38,112 nucleotides of DNA. Origin: Candidatus Zixiibacteriota bacterium (GTDB taxonomy: Bacteria > Zixibacteria > MSB-5A5 > JAABVY01 > JAHJOQ01). Both the position numbers and the translations under genes were made by a program. The notes under the pieces are model-generated. The model ran no database searches. It was not told where the DNA came from and worked only from the letters and a program-made list of their open reading frames with translations. Positions 7,172-16,899 of the stretch are shown piece after piece. Positions within the stretch are counted from its first letter, which is position 1; every line of letters starts with the position of its first letter. Location: positions 1 through 38,112 of the forward strand of contig JAHJOQ010000029.1 in NCBI GenBank assembly GCA_018820315.1. The letters run 5' to 3'.

Positions 7172-8158
7172 CTAATCCTTCTTTCTTGATTCGAGATACT
7201 TCTCGACATCCATTCCAAACGAAAGCCCGAGCTCATCCAGAATAGCATTAAGTTCATTGAGCGACTTCCGTCCGAAATTCCTGTACTTCAGCATCTCGGA
7301 TTCAGTCCGGCGCACGAGATCGCCCAGGATCTGGATATTGGCGGCCCTGAGGCAGTTCGACGATCTGACAGAAAGCTCGAGTTCGTCGACACGCGTTTGG
7401 AGAAGCTGCCTGATTCGCAGAGTTTCCTCATCCTCTTCTTGTTCTTCTTCGACTTCAATCTCTTCCTCGGTGTGGATGAAGAACTGAAGATGATCTTTGA
7501 GCAGTTTTGCAGCATAACCGAGAGCATCCTCAGGTGTAACCACTCCATTGGTGGATACTTCCATCGTAAGGCGATCATAATCCGTTCTCTGCCCTACTCG
7601 TGTATTCTCAACAACGTAGTTCACCTTGACGACCGGTGAGAAAAGAGAATCGACAAATATCGTCCCTGTCGGAGCATCGGGGCGTTTATTCTGCTCCGAA
7701 AGCACATAACTCCGGCCGGTGTCGATGTCGAGTTCAAGTCTCAGCTTGGTGTCGTCGGTTAACTCAACAAGATGTTGATCTTTGTTTATGATCTCGATTT
7801 CAGGAGGACACTGCAGGTCCTTTGCGGAATACTTGCCCTTGCCGTCGCATTCCAGCGTGATCGTCTTCATCTCATCCGAATCCATGCTCACCCAGAGCTT
7901 CTTCACATTGAGGACTATGTCAGTAACATCCTCGTAGACTCCGGGGATACTGGAGAATTCATGCTGAATTCCCTCGATTCGCATCGAGACAACAGCCGAC
8001 CCTTGCAGCGAGGAGAGCAGGATCCGTCTCAGAGCGTTGCCAATGGTGTTTCCAAAGCCGCGCTCCAACGGCTCCATCACGTATCTACCGAAAAACAGCG
8101 GGGTATCAACCTCGTCCCTGGCGACCTCTCTCGGCATCTGAAGATTTTTCCATTTCAT
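7172..8158 (-). CDS. rpoA: RNA polymerase alpha subunit
   Basis: Alpha dimerises to start assembly of core RNA polymerase and contacts UP elements and activators. The product has 328 residues. The N-terminal assembly domain spans about 1-230 ([17 protein letters not shown] at 35-51). An unusually acidic linker of Glu residues covers 231-245. The C-terminal domain (256-318) has VRSSNCL with Arg265 in the DNA-contact position and [22 protein letters not shown]. It starts at ATG 8158, 18 nt after rpsD, and is followed by rplQ as in the usual alpha operon. Confidence 0.99.
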   Translation of the reverse strand: MKWKNLQMPREVARDEVDTPLFFGRYVMEPLERGFGNTIGNALRRILLSSLQGSAVVSMRIEGIQHEFSSIPGVYEDVTDIVLNVKKLWVSMDSDEMKTITLECDGKGKYSAKDLQCPPEIEIINKDQHLVELTDDTKLRLELDIDTGRSYVLSEQNKRPDAPTGTIFVDSLFSPVVKVNYVVENTRVGQRTDYDRLTMEVSTNGVVTPEDALGYAAKLLKDHLQFFIHTEEEIEVEEEQEEDEETLRIRQLLQTRVDELELSVRSSNCLRAANIQILGDLVRRTESEMLKYRNFGRKSLNELNAILDELGLSFGMDVEKYLESRKKD

Positions 8159-8176
8159 GAATACAGCCTCCCTATC

Positions 8177-8806
8177 CTACTTGGAGTAGAGCTCCACAAT
8201 GAGCTGTTCTGAAACGACGACTGGAATGTCGGCACGTTTCGGGACTTCAAGCAATTCACCCTCGAGTGCGGCCTTGTTGAGACGCAGCCATGGAATATCC
8301 ACTGAGCGGTCTGAATCTCTCAGAGCAGAATGGATTAGATCGAGATTCTTGCTCTTCTCGCGGACCTTGACAATGTCTCCTGGACGCAATGTGAAGGACG
8401 GGATATCGACGATTCGGTCATTAACCGTAAAATGACGGTGACTGACCAACTGCCTTGCCGAGTTTCGCGACGGTGCGAAACCGAGCCGATAGACGAAGTT
8501 ATCCAAACGTCTCTCGAGAAAAGAAAGCAGGTTTTCACCCGTGATTCCTTTCGCCCGGGCTGCCTTGACATAGTAGTTGTGGAACTGCTTCTCCAGGATG
8601 CCATAGATCCTACGGACTTTCTGCTTTTCGCGCAATTGGATTCCATACCCGGAGACTTTTCGTCTCATGTTCTGCCCATGCTGTCCCGGTGGATAGCCCC
8701 TGCGCTCATAGGAACATTTCTCAGTACTGCACCGGCTTCCCTTCAGAAAGAGCTTCTCTCCTTCACGCCTGCACAGTTTGCAAACTGCATTTGTATATCT
8801 TGCCAT
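8177..8806 (-). CDS. rpsD: 30S ribosomal protein S4 (zinc-binding form)
   Basis: S4 nucleates small-subunit assembly on 16S rRNA and guards translational accuracy. The product has 209 residues. Four cysteines at 9, 12, 26 and 31 form the zinc site of the C+ type of S4. The S4 RNA-binding domain follows from about residue 97 ([22 protein letters not shown]). The start is ATG 8806. In other bacteria S4 is the translational regulator of the alpha operon; no such site was identified here. Confidence 0.98.
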   Translation of the reverse strand: MARYTNAVCKLCRREGEKLFLKGSRCSTEKCSYERRGYPPGQHGQNMRRKVSGYGIQLREKQKVRRIYGILEKQFHNYYVKAARAKGITGENLLSFLERRLDNFVYRLGFAPSRNSARQLVSHRHFTVNDRIVDIPSFTLRPGDIVKVREKSKNLDLIHSALRDSDRSVDIPWLRLNKAALEGELLEVPKRADIPVVVSEQLIVELYSK

Positions 8807-8816
8807 TTATGATCTC

Positions 8817-9209
8817 CTATACGCGCCTGCGCTTGGGTGGACGACAGCCGTTGTGCGGAATCGGAGTAACATCCTTGATGAACGTTATGTCCAGGCCGGA
8901 AGCCTGCAGAGAGCGAATAGCGGCCTCTCTGCCCGATCCGGGACCCTTCACCCATACTTCGACTTTCCTTACGCCGAGATCCATGGCTTCCTTCGCAGTC
9001 GTATTGGCCGCCAATTGAGCGGCAAATGGTGTGCTCTTCTTGGAGCCCTTGAAACCGGCTTTGCCCGCGGACGACCAAGAAAGAACCTTCCCGGTTGTGT
9101 CGGTAATGCAGACAATCGTATTATTGAATGTCGCCTGAATATGAGCCACACCGACTGCCTCGGCGCGCTTTGGTTTCTTCTTCAGACGTTTGCGTTTTGG
9201 ATCTGCCAC
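8817..9209 (-). CDS. rpsK: 30S ribosomal protein S11
   Basis: S11 is part of the platform of the small subunit near the mRNA exit and E site. The product has 130 residues. The core ([45 protein letters not shown]) and the terminal [15 protein letters not shown] are fully conserved. The start is a GTG at 9209 with GGGAG upstream. It lies between rpsM (35 nt) and rpsD (10 nt). Confidence 0.98.
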   Translation of the reverse strand: MADPKRKRLKKKPKRAEAVGVAHIQATFNNTIVCITDTTGKVLSWSSAGKAGFKGSKKSTPFAAQLAANTTAKEAMDLGVRKVEVWVKGPGSGREAAIRSLQASGLDITFIKDVTPIPHNGCRPPKRRRV

Positions 9210-9244
9210 TTAATCTCCCGTTATTATAAGCAAAGAATATTCTA

Positions 9245-9628
9245 CTACTTGATTGCGGGGGCTTTCTTCTTTCCACCCACAGTCTTCTTAGGACCCTTAC
9301 GTGTGCGTGCGTTGGTTTTCGTACGCTGGCCTCTCATCGGAAGACCCCTGCGGTGACGTAAACCTCTGTACGATCCGATATCGATGAGACGCTTGATGTT
9401 CATAGCGATCTCACTTCTCAGGGCACCCTCGACCTTGTGTTCGGTCTCTATCACACCGCGCAGCCTGTTGACATCTTCGTCGGTCAGCGAATGTACGCGC
9501 AAATCAGGGCTGAGACGGGTCGCCTTCAAAATGCTCTTTGCGGAAGCCGGGCCGATACCGTAAATGTAGGTCAGCGCGACTTCGATCCGTTTCTCTCTCG
9601 GCAGATCGACGCCTGCAATGCGAGCCAC
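9245..9628 (-). CDS. rpsM: 30S ribosomal protein S13
   Basis: S13 sits in the head of the small subunit and contacts P-site tRNA and the inter-subunit bridges. The product has 127 residues: [16 protein letters not shown] at the start, [33 protein letters not shown], and a Lys-rich C-terminus. The start is a GTG at 9628 preceded by AGGAGG, so the non-ATG start is well supported. The gene begins 9 nt after rpmJ. Confidence 0.98.
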   Translation of the reverse strand: MARIAGVDLPREKRIEVALTYIYGIGPASAKSILKATRLSPDLRVHSLTDEDVNRLRGVIETEHKVEGALRSEIAMNIKRLIDIGSYRGLRHRRGLPMRGQRTKTNARTRKGPKKTVGGKKKAPAIK

Positions 9629-9637
9629 GATACCTCC

Positions 9638-9751
9638 TTAACCCTGCCTCTGTTTGTGGCGCGGGTTCTTGCAGATCACCCTAACGACTCCGCGTCTGCG
9701 GATGATCTTGCAGTGTTCACAACGTTTCTTCACTGATGAGCGAACTTTCAT
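9638..9751 (-). CDS. rpmJ: 50S ribosomal protein L36
   Basis: This is a small gene of 37 codons, [20 protein letters not shown] and on to [10 protein letters not shown]. The zinc ribbon ligands are Cys11, Cys14, Cys27 and His32, so this is the zinc-binding C+ form. L36 stabilises the large subunit near helix 89-97 of 23S rRNA. It lies between infA (13 nt) and rpsM, its usual place. Confidence 0.96.
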   Translation of the reverse strand: MKVRSSVKKRCEHCKIIRRRGVVRVICKNPRHKQRQG

Positions 9752-9764
9752 ATTAACCTCTCAC

Positions 9765-9983
9765 CTACTTATAGCGATAAGTGATTCTTCCTCGATTTAG
9801 ATCGTAAGGTGAAAGCTCTACGGTCACTCTGTCACCTGGAAGGATCTTGATATAGTGCATTCTCATTTTCCCCGATATGTGCGCAAGAACCTTATGGCCG
9901 TTTTCGAGTTCAACCTTGAACATCGCATTCGGCAGAGGTTCGATTACCTTGCCTTCAACCTGAATTGTTTCCTGTTTTGCCAT
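9765..9983 (-). CDS. infA: Translation initiation factor IF-1
   Basis: IF-1 binds the A site of the 30S subunit during initiation. The product has 72 residues, the canonical length, an OB fold with [20 protein letters not shown] and the [23 protein letters not shown] ending. The ATG at 9983 follows the map stop by 2 nt. The order secY-adk-map-infA-rpmJ-rpsM is standard. Confidence 0.98.
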   Translation of the reverse strand: MAKQETIQVEGKVIEPLPNAMFKVELENGHKVLAHISGKMRMHYIKILPGDRVTVELSPYDLNRGRITYRYK

Positions 9984-9985
9984 GT

Positions 9986-10732
9986 CTACTCTGTCAGAAC
10001 CTCCGGTTCGGCCTCTGTTACGGCAATCGTGTGCTCAAAATGAGCCGACAACGAACCGTCTGCAGTGACAATTGTCCATCCATCCGGCTTGGTCTTGACG
10101 TTGTAACCTCCTGCATTGACCATCGGCTCAATCGCAAGTACCATTCCGGCTTTGAGCAGGACGCCCGTGCCGGGAGACCCGTAATTGGGAATTTGAGGTT
10201 CCTCGTGCATTGCGCGTCCGATCCCGTGTCCAACGAGATCCCTCACAACGCTGAAACCTGCGCCTTCCGCTCTCACCTGCACTGCGTTCGATATGTCTCC
10301 AAGCCTGTTACCTGCGCGAGCCTTCGCAATCCCATCTCTCAGCGACTGAGAAGTCACGTCGAGGAGCCTGCGAGACTCTTCGGGAATGTCACCTACAGCA
10401 AACGTTCTTGCTGAATCACCATTGAAACCGTCGATTAAGCTGCCAATATCGACCGACACTATCTGTCCCTTTCTGATCACTCGCTTCCGCGATGGAATCC
10501 CGTGAACAACTTCGTCATCGATAGACACACAAATCGACTTCGGGTAATCCTGGTAACCGAGAAATGCCGGCACCGCTCCCTTCGAACGGATGAAACCGTC
10601 AGCTATCTCGTCAAGTTCCCCTGTAGTGATTCCCGGCCTTATCTGTTCTCCTATCAAGTCTAGCGCTCTGGCGACAATTTGGGCCGCAACGCGCATTTTC
10701 TCAATCTCTGCCTCTGTCTTCAGCTCTATCAT
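9986..10732 (-). CDS. map: Methionine aminopeptidase, type I
   Basis: The enzyme removes the initiator methionine from nascent proteins. The product has 248 residues, typical of type Ia. All dinuclear metal ligands are present: Asp95 (SVDIG), Asp106 (NGDSA), His169 (GHGIG), Glu202 (AIEPM) and Glu233 (HFEHT). The substrate-contact His77 lies in VVHGIP. The ATG at 10732 lies 2 nt after the adk stop. Confidence 0.98.
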   Translation of the reverse strand: MIELKTEAEIEKMRVAAQIVARALDLIGEQIRPGITTGELDEIADGFIRSKGAVPAFLGYQDYPKSICVSIDDEVVHGIPSRKRVIRKGQIVSVDIGSLIDGFNGDSARTFAVGDIPEESRRLLDVTSQSLRDGIAKARAGNRLGDISNAVQVRAEGAGFSVVRDLVGHGIGRAMHEEPQIPNYGSPGTGVLLKAGMVLAIEPMVNAGGYNVKTKPDGWTIVTADGSLSAHFEHTIAVTEAEPEVLTE

Positions 10733-10734
10733 TC

Positions 10735-11382
10735 CTAGCCGTTTGCAGAATCCACAAGTGATGCGAGGTCCGCGAATATCTCATCAATCGCGCGTTCGCC
10801 GTCAACACTCTTAAGCACACTTTGCTTCTTATAGTAATTCTGCAGCGGTTCAGTCTGCTCCTTGTAAACTTTCAGTCGATTTATCACAACTTCTTTCGAA
10901 TCATCCTTGCGCTTGGCCAAGTCGACATTGCACTTGTCGCAGATGCCCTCTTTCCTGGGGAGCTTGTTCGGATAGTTGTACGTCGCCTGACAAGACGGAC
11001 AGAAGTATCTCCCGGAAAGCCGGTTAACAACCTCTCCATCCGACACTGCCAAGTCGAGCACCATGTCGATTTTGGACTTGATGCTTCCGAGCATCCCATC
11101 AAGCCCTTCGGCCTGTGGGATTGTCCGGGGAAATCCGTCAAAAAGGAAATTCGATCTATCGCTTTCAAGGCGCTCCTTGATCAATCCCAGAATCAGGTTA
11201 TCAGGTACGAGATCACCCGCATCCATATAGGTCTTAGCCTTAAGGCCAAGTTCTGTCCCATCCTTAACTGCCTTGCGAAGAATATCACCGGTTGATAGGT
11301 GGACCATGTCCTTGGAACTTGCGAGCTTCGCAGCCTGCGTACCTTTTCCAGAGCCCGGAGGACCCAGCATAATGACCAACAT
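10735..11382 (-). CDS. adk: Adenylate kinase (zinc-type LID)
   Basis: It catalyses ATP + AMP = 2 ADP in the cytoplasm. The product has 215 residues, long form. The P-loop GPPGSGKGT is at 7-15, the AMP-binding segment STGDILR at 30-36 and FDGFPRT at 81-87. The LID domain carries Cys128, Cys131, Cys148 and Cys151, a full Cys4 zinc site. The start overlaps the secY stop by one base (TAATG). Confidence 0.98.
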   Translation of the reverse strand: MLVIMLGPPGSGKGTQAAKLASSKDMVHLSTGDILRKAVKDGTELGLKAKTYMDAGDLVPDNLILGLIKERLESDRSNFLFDGFPRTIPQAEGLDGMLGSIKSKIDMVLDLAVSDGEVVNRLSGRYFCPSCQATYNYPNKLPRKEGICDKCNVDLAKRKDDSKEVVINRLKVYKEQTEPLQNYYKKQSVLKSVDGERAIDEIFADLASLVDSANG

Positions 11383-12695
11383 TACATCGACCTCCCCCTG
11401 ATGCGACCCTTCTTCATGAATCCATCATAATGGCGCATAATAAGATGCGATTCCATTTGTTGCAGTGTGTCGAGCGCCACACCGACCACGATGAGGATCC
11501 CGGTACCGCCGAAGTAAAATGTCACACCGGCATATTTCATCAGCAAGTTCGGAAGAATAGCTATCATGGCAAAGAATATCGCGCCCGGCAGCGTAATGCG
11601 TGTCAGGACTCTATCTATGTAGTCAGCCGTTCTTTTTCCAGGTCTGATGCCAGGAATGAAACCGCCCTGTTTCTTCATATTGTCTGCGAGTTCCACCGGA
11701 TTAATAACGATCGCGGTGTAGAAGAATGCGAAGAAGACAATCACAACAGCATAGATGATGTTGTATGTGAGCGCCCTCGGATCGAAATACGATACTATCA
11801 TCGCTACAACTTCATTGCTCGGGAAGAACGTAGCAAGTGTCGACGGAGCGAACATGATCGACTGAGCAAAAATGATCGGGATAACACCGGCGGTGTTTAC
11901 CGACAGCGGAAGATGTGTCGACTGTCCGCCATACATTTTTCGCCCTACCACGCGCTTCGCATACTGAACCGGGATCCGTCGTTGTGCCCTCGTAACAAGA
12001 ACGATTGCTGCGATAACTGCGATGAGGAACGCCACGATTATGGCCTCGGTGATGATTCCACGAACGCCGGTTATCATCAACTGAACCTCATCGATTACCG
12101 CGGGAATAAATCGTGCGATGATGCCGATGAGAATTATGAGCGAGATTCCATTTCCGATACCGCGCTCGGTTATCTGCTCACCCAGCCACATTATAAAGAT
12201 CGTGCCTGATGTGAACGTCAGCACTGTCAACCCCAGGAAACCAAACCCCGGATTCGGTACCGCAGTGACTCCCGACGGCAGCGTGATACTCTGCAGATAA
12301 ATCGCGGTGCCCCATGCCTGCATAGCGGCGATCAGTACAGTTCCGTAACGAGTGTACTGCGTGATTTTTCGCCGTCCCTCTTCACCCTCTTTCTGCAGCT
12401 TCTGAAAATACGGTACTACCGGAGTCAGCAGCTGAAGAATAATTGAAGCAGAGATGTATGGCATAATTCCAAGAGCGAAAATAGTCGCCTTCTGGAACGC
12501 GCCACCGACGAACAGGTCGAACATTCCAAGTAGGGATGCGGCCTGAGAGTCGAAAAACGACTTTAGAGCATGCGCGTCAATCCCGGGTGTCGGAATATGA
12601 CCGCCGAGCCGGTAAATCACTAGAATGAACAACGTGAAGAATATGCGATTTCTCAGCTCTTTGATCTTGAATGCATTTTGGAATGACTCGAGCAT
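11382..12695 (-). CDS. secY: Preprotein translocase channel subunit SecY
   Basis: SecY is the membrane channel for Sec-dependent export and membrane insertion. The product has 437 residues with about ten hydrophobic helices. It carries the conserved GGHIPTPGID after helix 1, SLLGMFDLFVGGAF near the plug, and RIPVQYAKRVVGRKMYGGQS in the cytoplasmic loop. The last loop and tail include IRPGKRTADYIDRVLTRIT. It directly abuts rplO (TAGATG) and overlaps adk by one base. The partner secE lies at 37561-37746. Confidence 0.98.
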   Translation of the reverse strand: MLESFQNAFKIKELRNRIFFTLFILVIYRLGGHIPTPGIDAHALKSFFDSQAASLLGMFDLFVGGAFQKATIFALGIMPYISASIILQLLTPVVPYFQKLQKEGEEGRRKITQYTRYGTVLIAAMQAWGTAIYLQSITLPSGVTAVPNPGFGFLGLTVLTFTSGTIFIMWLGEQITERGIGNGISLIILIGIIARFIPAVIDEVQLMITGVRGIITEAIIVAFLIAVIAAIVLVTRAQRRIPVQYAKRVVGRKMYGGQSTHLPLSVNTAGVIPIIFAQSIMFAPSTLATFFPSNEVVAMIVSYFDPRALTYNIIYAVVIVFFAFFYTAIVINPVELADNMKKQGGFIPGIRPGKRTADYIDRVLTRITLPGAIFFAMIAILPNLLMKYAGVTFYFGGTGILIVVGVALDTLQQMESHLIMRHYDGFMKKGRIRGRSM

Positions 12696-13139
12696 CTAGA
12701 TAATCTCCACCTTCCCCCCTGCGGCTTCCAGCTTTGCTCGTGCGGACTTGCTGCAGGCTTGTGCGAGAACTGTACATGCAACCGAAATGTCACCATTACC
12801 AAGTATCTTAACCGGCTTGTTCAGAGTACTTATCAGACCCGCAGACTTCATCTGCTCTGGTCCGATCTCGGTCGGCTCAGAAATCTTGCTGGCAAGCTGC
12901 CCAACATTGACCACCTGATAGTTCGTATGATCCAAGCTCTTGAATCCACGTTTCGGCAGTCTTCTGTGCAGCGGCATCTGCCCGCCTTCCATCCAATATT
13001 TGTTTTTCGCGCCAGACCTGGCTTGCTGACCTTTGTGACCCTTGCCACTGGTCTTGCCTGTGCCGCTGCCGGGACCTCGTCCAATTCTCTTCCGGTTCTT
13101 GGTCGAGCCTTTTGGCTTTTCTAAGCTACCGAGATCCAT
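12696..13139 (-). CDS. rplO: 50S ribosomal protein L15
   Basis: L15 is an assembly protein of the large subunit. The product has 147 residues. It has the Gly-rich N-terminus GRGPGSGTGKTSGKGHKGQQ and the GGQMPLHRRLPKRGF motif. I chose ATG 13139 with AGGAGA 7 nt upstream over the in-frame TTG at 13142. The start overlaps the rpmD stop (TGATG). Confidence 0.97.
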   Translation of the reverse strand: MDLGSLEKPKGSTKNRKRIGRGPGSGTGKTSGKGHKGQQARSGAKNKYWMEGGQMPLHRRLPKRGFKSLDHTNYQVVNVGQLASKISEPTEIGPEQMKSAGLISTLNKPVKILGNGDISVACTVLAQACSKSARAKLEAAGGKVEII

Positions 13140-13318
13140 CAACTTATCTCCTCAACCTTCAACAAATGCGTTATCTTGCGAACCATCCCGCGAATCTGCG
13201 GTGTGTCGTTGTGAGTTACTGTATGGTGCATCTTTCTCAGGCCGAGCGCGCGCAGCGTCGCTTCCTGATCCCACCTTCTGCCGATGGAACTCCTGACTTG
13301 CGTAATCTTAAGCTTCAT
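13139..13318 (-). CDS. rpmD: 50S ribosomal protein L30
   Basis: L30 is a small protein of the large subunit, here 59 residues. The family pattern [32 protein letters not shown] and [12 protein letters not shown] is clear. The ATG at 13318 lies inside the last codons of rpsE (11-nt overlap), which implies coupled translation. A longer open frame upstream to 13363 is only rpsE DNA in another frame. Confidence 0.97.
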   Translation of the reverse strand: MKLKITQVRSSIGRRWDQEATLRALGLRKMHHTVTHNDTPQIRGMVRKITHLLKVEEIS

Positions 13319-13835
13319 CAGGCTCACCCTTCTGAACGGCAGGCTGAGCACCACGATAGTCAAGTGCTTGCTGTTTCGTACGGAGAGATTTCAGTCCGTT
13401 CATCGTCGCCTTGACCACATTTTGCGGGTTCGGTGAACCAAGGGATTTCGTCAACACATCCTGCACACCGGCTGACTCCAAGATAGCGCGCACCGCGCCT
13501 CCGGCGATCACGCCGGTACCGGGAGAGGCTGGGCGCAGCAGAACTCTGGCAGCTCCAAAGCGACCTACAACCTGATGTGGAATGGTGCCTCCAACTATGG
13601 AAACCTTGGTCATCGACTTACGTGCCGCTTCGCTGGCCTTTCGGATTGCATCCGAAACCTCAGAAGCCTTGCCGAGGCCAATACCGACAGAGCCGTCTCT
13701 GTCACCGACAGATACCAACGCTGTAAACGAGAACCTCCGTCCTCCCTTGACGACCTTGGCGACGCGGTTCACGTTAATAATTTTTTCCTCGAGCTCGAAC
13801 CCTTCAGACTCGTATCTGGGTTGATTTCGCCACAT
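13308..13835 (-). CDS. rpsE: 30S ribosomal protein S5
   Basis: S5 helps maintain decoding accuracy and mRNA unwinding at the entry site. The product has 175 residues: an N-terminal double-stranded-RNA-binding-like domain ([33 protein letters not shown]) and a C-terminal domain ([20 protein letters not shown]). The 3' end overlaps rpmD by 11 nt. Start at ATG 13835, 17 nt after rplR. Confidence 0.98.
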   Translation of the reverse strand: MWRNQPRYESEGFELEEKIINVNRVAKVVKGGRRFSFTALVSVGDRDGSVGIGLGKASEVSDAIRKASEAARKSMTKVSIVGGTIPHQVVGRFGAARVLLRPASPGTGVIAGGAVRAILESAGVQDVLTKSLGSPNPQNVVKATMNGLKSLRTKQQALDYRGAQPAVQKGEPDEA

Positions 13836-13852
13836 ATTATTTCCTTCTCAAA

Positions 13853-14236
13853 CTATAACTTCAATCCACCCTTGCGGGCTCCGTCGGCGACAGCTTTGAT
13901 CCTGCCGTGGTAAAGGAACCCATGGCGATCGAATGCTACTGCTTCGATTCCCTTCTCCTTTGCCAGCTCCGCGATCTTGAGACCGACCTTAAAGCTCTTC
14001 TTTATCCGCGTGTCTTCAGGCTCGAGAGTCGCAATGACTCCGGGGTCTCTCGTACTGGCCGCTGCCAACGTTACGCCCTGTGTGTCATCAATAATCTGGA
14101 CGTACATTCCGTTAAGACTCCGATGAACGGCAAGCCTCGGTCGATCTGCTGTGCCAACAATCGGCTTGCGCACGCGCCTTGTTCTGCGCTTGCGCATTTG
14201 AGCTCTTTTTAAATGCTGTTTTCTTAGATCTGCCAT
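13853..14236 (-). CDS. rplR: 50S ribosomal protein L18
   Basis: L18 binds 5S rRNA together with L5. The product has 127 residues with an Arg/Lys-rich N-terminus (RAQMRKRRTRRVRKP), RPRLAVHRSLNGMYVQIIDD, and the terminal FDRHGFLYHGRIKAVADGAR. It lies between rplF and rpsE, the usual spc order. Confidence 0.97.
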   Translation of the reverse strand: MADLRKQHLKRAQMRKRRTRRVRKPIVGTADRPRLAVHRSLNGMYVQIIDDTQGVTLAAASTRDPGVIATLEPEDTRIKKSFKVGLKIAELAKEKGIEAVAFDRHGFLYHGRIKAVADGARKGGLKL

Positions 14237-14254
14237 ATCAGGTATCTCTATATG

Positions 14255-14791
14255 TTAGGCTGCAGTCTTGCCAGCTTTGCGTCGAACCTGCTCGCCTTGG
14301 TATCTGATGCCTTTGCCTTTATATGGTTCCGGACGGCGGAAGCTGCGAATCTTTGCAGCAATCTCGCCAACAAGCTGCTTGTCTATTCCTGAAACGTGAA
14401 TTTTATTAGTCCCTTCAACTTCTATGCTTATGCCGGGAGGTGGAACCAGAACAATGGGATGAGAAAAGCCGAGAGCAAGCTGAATGCTCGATCCCTTCAT
14501 CTCAGCGCGGTATCCAACACCGATGATCTCCAGCGACTTTTTGAAACCTTCACTTACGCCGACGACCATGTTGCTGATGAGAGCGCGAGTCAATCCGTGC
14601 AAGGCCCGGCTCGTTTTGCTGTCATCAGGCCGATAGATGTTAACCGTGGAATCTTCCATGGCTACCCGCATCTTTGGATGATGCTCAAACTCAATAGTCC
14701 CCTTCGGACCGGTAACGGTGACTCTATTGTCGACTATCTCGAACTTCACCTTGCCTGGGATACTGATCGGCTGCTTTCCTATACGCGACAT
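14255..14791 (-). CDS. rplF: 50S ribosomal protein L6
   Basis: L6 sits at the base of the L7/L12 stalk near the factor-binding site. The product has 178 residues from MSRIGKQPISIPGKV. It shows the duplicated fold, with VGVGYRAEMKGSSIQLALGFSHP in the linker/second repeat (shown in parts: IGVGYRAE, LALGFSHP) and the terminal RPEPYKGKGIRYQGEQVRRK. An upstream extension of the open frame (to 14857) is rejected because it covers the 3' end of rpsH. Confidence 0.97.
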   Translation of the reverse strand: MSRIGKQPISIPGKVKFEIVDNRVTVTGPKGTIEFEHHPKMRVAMEDSTVNIYRPDDSKTSRALHGLTRALISNMVVGVSEGFKKSLEIIGVGYRAEMKGSSIQLALGFSHPIVLVPPPGISIEVEGTNKIHVSGIDKQLVGEIAAKIRSFRRPEPYKGKGIRYQGEQVRRKAGKTAA

Positions 14792-14801
14792 CCTATCTCC
14801 T

Positions 14802-15200
14802 TTACCAAACCCTGAGCATGGCTTCGCCGCCGACACCGGCTTTAAGAGCCTCATCATGGGTCATGATGCCTCGGGAAGTTGAGATGATTGTGGTCCCAAC
14901 CTGATAACCAAGCTTCTTCATGTCGTCAATCGTCACATACTTTCTAAGGCCCGGCTTCGAAACTCTCCGAAGCCCCATGATTACGCTCTCATCGCGCTTC
15001 GTATACTTGAGGAACACACGCAGGACGCCCTGCTTGCTGTCCGGCGCTACAGAATATTCCCTGATGAATCCGAGGTCGTGCAGAATTCGAGCGATCTCAA
15101 TCTTTATTCCGGACGACGGTATGTCGACCACTTTGTGCTGTGCCTTTGCGGCGTTTCTGATACGCGTCAGCATATCGGATATCGGATCAGTCATGCTCAT
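14802..15200 (-). CDS. rpsH: 30S ribosomal protein S8
   Basis: S8 binds the central domain of 16S rRNA early in assembly. The product has 132 residues: TDPISDMLTRIRNA at the start and STSRGIMTHDEALKAGVGGE at the end, as in all S8 proteins. The ATG at 15200 has AGGAG about 8 nt upstream; an internal ATG at 15194 is less well placed. In enterobacteria S8 represses the spc operon; no site was identified here. Confidence 0.98.
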   Translation of the reverse strand: MSMTDPISDMLTRIRNAAKAQHKVVDIPSSGIKIEIARILHDLGFIREYSVAPDSKQGVLRVFLKYTKRDESVIMGLRRVSKPGLRKYVTIDDMKKLGYQVGTTIISTSRGIMTHDEALKAGVGGEAMLRVW

Positions 15201-15211
15201 CTAAATAACTC

Positions 15212-15397
15212 CTACCAGCTTGCCTTCACAACGCCTGGGATTTCTCCCAGTAAAGCCAGTTCACGGAAACATATCCTGCAAATGCCGAATCGGCGCATAT
15301 ATGCTCTTGGCCGTCCACACCTGCGACAACGGTTATACTGGCGTACTTGGAATTTTGGTTTACGCCGCTGCTTCACTATAAGACATCTCTTAGCCAC
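15212..15397 (-). CDS. rpsN: 30S ribosomal protein S14, zinc type (S14Z)
   Basis: This is the short 61-residue S14, with a zinc ribbon of Cys24, Cys27, Cys40 and Cys43 (NRCRRCGRP and [10 protein letters not shown]), ending PGVVKASW. It lies in the head of the 30S subunit. The start is a GTG at 15397 that overlaps the end of rplE by 8 nt, preceded by GAAGGGA. No ATG fits. Confidence 0.96.
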   Translation of the reverse strand: MAKRCLIVKQRRKPKFQVRQYNRCRRCGRPRAYMRRFGICRICFRELALLGEIPGVVKASW

Positions 15398-15944
15398 TCT
15401 GTCCCTTCTTTCTGAAAGGCATTCCCATCTCTTCAAGCAAATGATACGCTTCCTCGTCCGTCTTTGCTGAAGTTACGATCGTAATGCCTAGTCCCCGAAT
15501 CTTGTCGATTTTGTCATAATCGATCTCGGGGAAAATAAGCTGCTCTTTGACACCGAGAGTGTAATTCCCTCTTCCGTCAAAACCATCCGGCGATGCTCCT
15601 CTGAAGTCCCTGATTCGCGGCATCGCTATGTTGGTCAAGCGATCGTAGAATTCATACATTCTGTCTCTTCTCAGTGTGACACTCGCACCTACCGCCATGC
15701 CCTCACGGAGTTTGAAATTTGAGATCGACTTCTTGGCCTTGCGTATCACCGGCTTCTGACCAGTAATTTGCGTAAGCTCTTCTACGGCACTATCGAGAGC
15801 TTTCGAGTTTGTCAAGGCCTCTCCCAAGCCCATATTCACAATGATCTTTGTGAATTTCGGTACCTGCATGACATTCTTATAGCCGAGATCCTTCTTGAGC
15901 TTAGGGGCCACATCATTGAGATATCTATCTTTAAGGCGCGCCAT
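15390..15944 (-). CDS. rplE: 50S ribosomal protein L5
   Basis: L5 binds 5S rRNA and contacts P-site tRNA in the central protuberance. The product has 184 residues: [67 protein letters not shown]. The start overlaps the rplX stop as TAATG, and the 3' end overlaps rpsN by 8 nt. Confidence 0.98.
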   Translation of the reverse strand: MARLKDRYLNDVAPKLKKDLGYKNVMQVPKFTKIIVNMGLGEALTNSKALDSAVEELTQITGQKPVIRKAKKSISNFKLREGMAVGASVTLRRDRMYEFYDRLTNIAMPRIRDFRGASPDGFDGRGNYTLGVKEQLIFPEIDYDKIDKIRGLGITIVTSAKTDEEAYHLLEEMGMPFRKKGQSG

Positions 15945-16261
15945 TAAATCATTTCTCCGCTCTTCACAGAAATTCTGACTTTGGTCCTTGTATTCTTTTC
16001 TTTGTCCTCGATCACTCTATATCCAACGCGAGTCGGTCCTTCACCAGAGTAGTACATCACATTCGAGACATGAATCGGTCCCTCTTTTTCGATAATCCCG
16101 CCTTTGGGATTCTTCTGGGACGGTCTCGAGTGCTTGTAGATTAAGTTCACACCTTCGACAAGAACCTGATTCTTGTCGGTGTTAACCTTCAGGACCTTTC
16201 CCGTCTTTCCGCGGTCCTTTCCGGACAGAACTTTAACCTGGTCACCTTTCTTGATCTTCAT
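15944..16261 (-). CDS. rplX: 50S ribosomal protein L24
   Basis: L24 initiates large-subunit assembly at the 5' domain of 23S rRNA and lies by the exit tunnel. The product has 105 residues with an N-terminal KOW motif ([20 protein letters not shown], about 3-22) and [18 protein letters not shown]. Start ATG 16261, 7 nt after rplN. Confidence 0.97.
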   Translation of the reverse strand: MKIKKGDQVKVLSGKDRGKTGKVLKVNTDKNQVLVEGVNLIYKHSRPSQKNPKGGIIEKEGPIHVSNVMYYSGEGPTRVGYRVIEDKEKNTRTKVRISVKSGEMI

Positions 16262-16268
16262 ATCTTCC

Positions 16269-16637
16269 TCACAAAACTTCCGGCGCCAGAGAAATGATCT
16301 TCATGAACTTCTTCTCTCGCAGCTCTCTCGCGACAGGTCCGAAAATACGCGTTCCGCGCGGCTCATTCTGATCATTTATCACAACAGCAGCATTGTCGGA
16401 AAACCTGATGTAACTTCCGTCTTTCCTACGTGTCTTCGCCGTCGTTCTAACGACCACGGCCTTGACGATATCGCTCTTCTTGACAGTGCCGTTGGGTATG
16501 GCATCCTTTACCGTGCATACGATGATGTCGCCGACGCGCGCATATCTGCGCTTGGTGCCACCAAGAACCCGAAAACACATCACTTTCTTGGCGCCGGTAT
16601 TGTCGGCCACCGTAAGTCGGGTGTATTCCTGAATCAT
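16269..16637 (-). CDS. rplN: 50S ribosomal protein L14
   Basis: L14 forms an inter-subunit bridge beside L19 and binds silencing factors such as RsfS in other bacteria. The product has 122 residues, starting [20 protein letters not shown] and including [20 protein letters not shown]. The ATG at 16637 directly follows the rpsQ stop by one base. Confidence 0.98.
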   Translation of the reverse strand: MIQEYTRLTVADNTGAKKVMCFRVLGGTKRRYARVGDIIVCTVKDAIPNGTVKKSDIVKAVVVRTTAKTRRKDGSYIRFSDNAAVVINDQNEPRGTRIFGPVARELREKKFMKIISLAPEVL

Positions 16638-16638
16638 C

Positions 16639-16896
16639 TTACTTAGCCTTCTCCAGAATTTTCACCAAACGCCAGCGCTTCATCTTCGAAAGTGGACGGG
16701 TCTCAGCGACCTGTACTTTGTCGCCGATACCACATTCATTGTTCTCGTCGTGAGCGTACAGCTTGGAACGTTTCCTGACCACCCTATCGTAAATTGGATG
16801 ACACATCGTGCGATTTAGCTCCACAGTGATAGTCTTGTTCATTGCGGACGAAACTACTACGCCTTGTCGCATCTTCCTGGAAGCTCTATCAACCAT
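16639..16896 (-). CDS. rpsQ: 30S ribosomal protein S17
   Basis: S17 is a primary 16S-binding OB-fold protein. The product has 85 residues ([57 protein letters not shown]). ATG 16896 is chosen because GGAG lies 8 nt upstream; the GTG at 16899 would add one residue. It follows rpmC by 3 nt. Confidence 0.97.
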   Translation of the reverse strand: MVDRASRKMRQGVVVSSAMNKTITVELNRTMCHPIYDRVVRKRSKLYAHDENNECGIGDKVQVAETRPLSKMKRWRLVKILEKAK

Positions 16897-16899
16897 CAC

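Noticed and set aside
11430-12209. 259-codon open frame on the plus strand
   Set aside because: It is entirely antisense to secY, has no ribosome binding site or recognisable protein features, and the composition is what codon bias of secY would create.
13319-13363. Extended start of rpmD
   Set aside because: The extension is rpsE coding sequence in another frame; MKLKITQVR is the normal L30 start.
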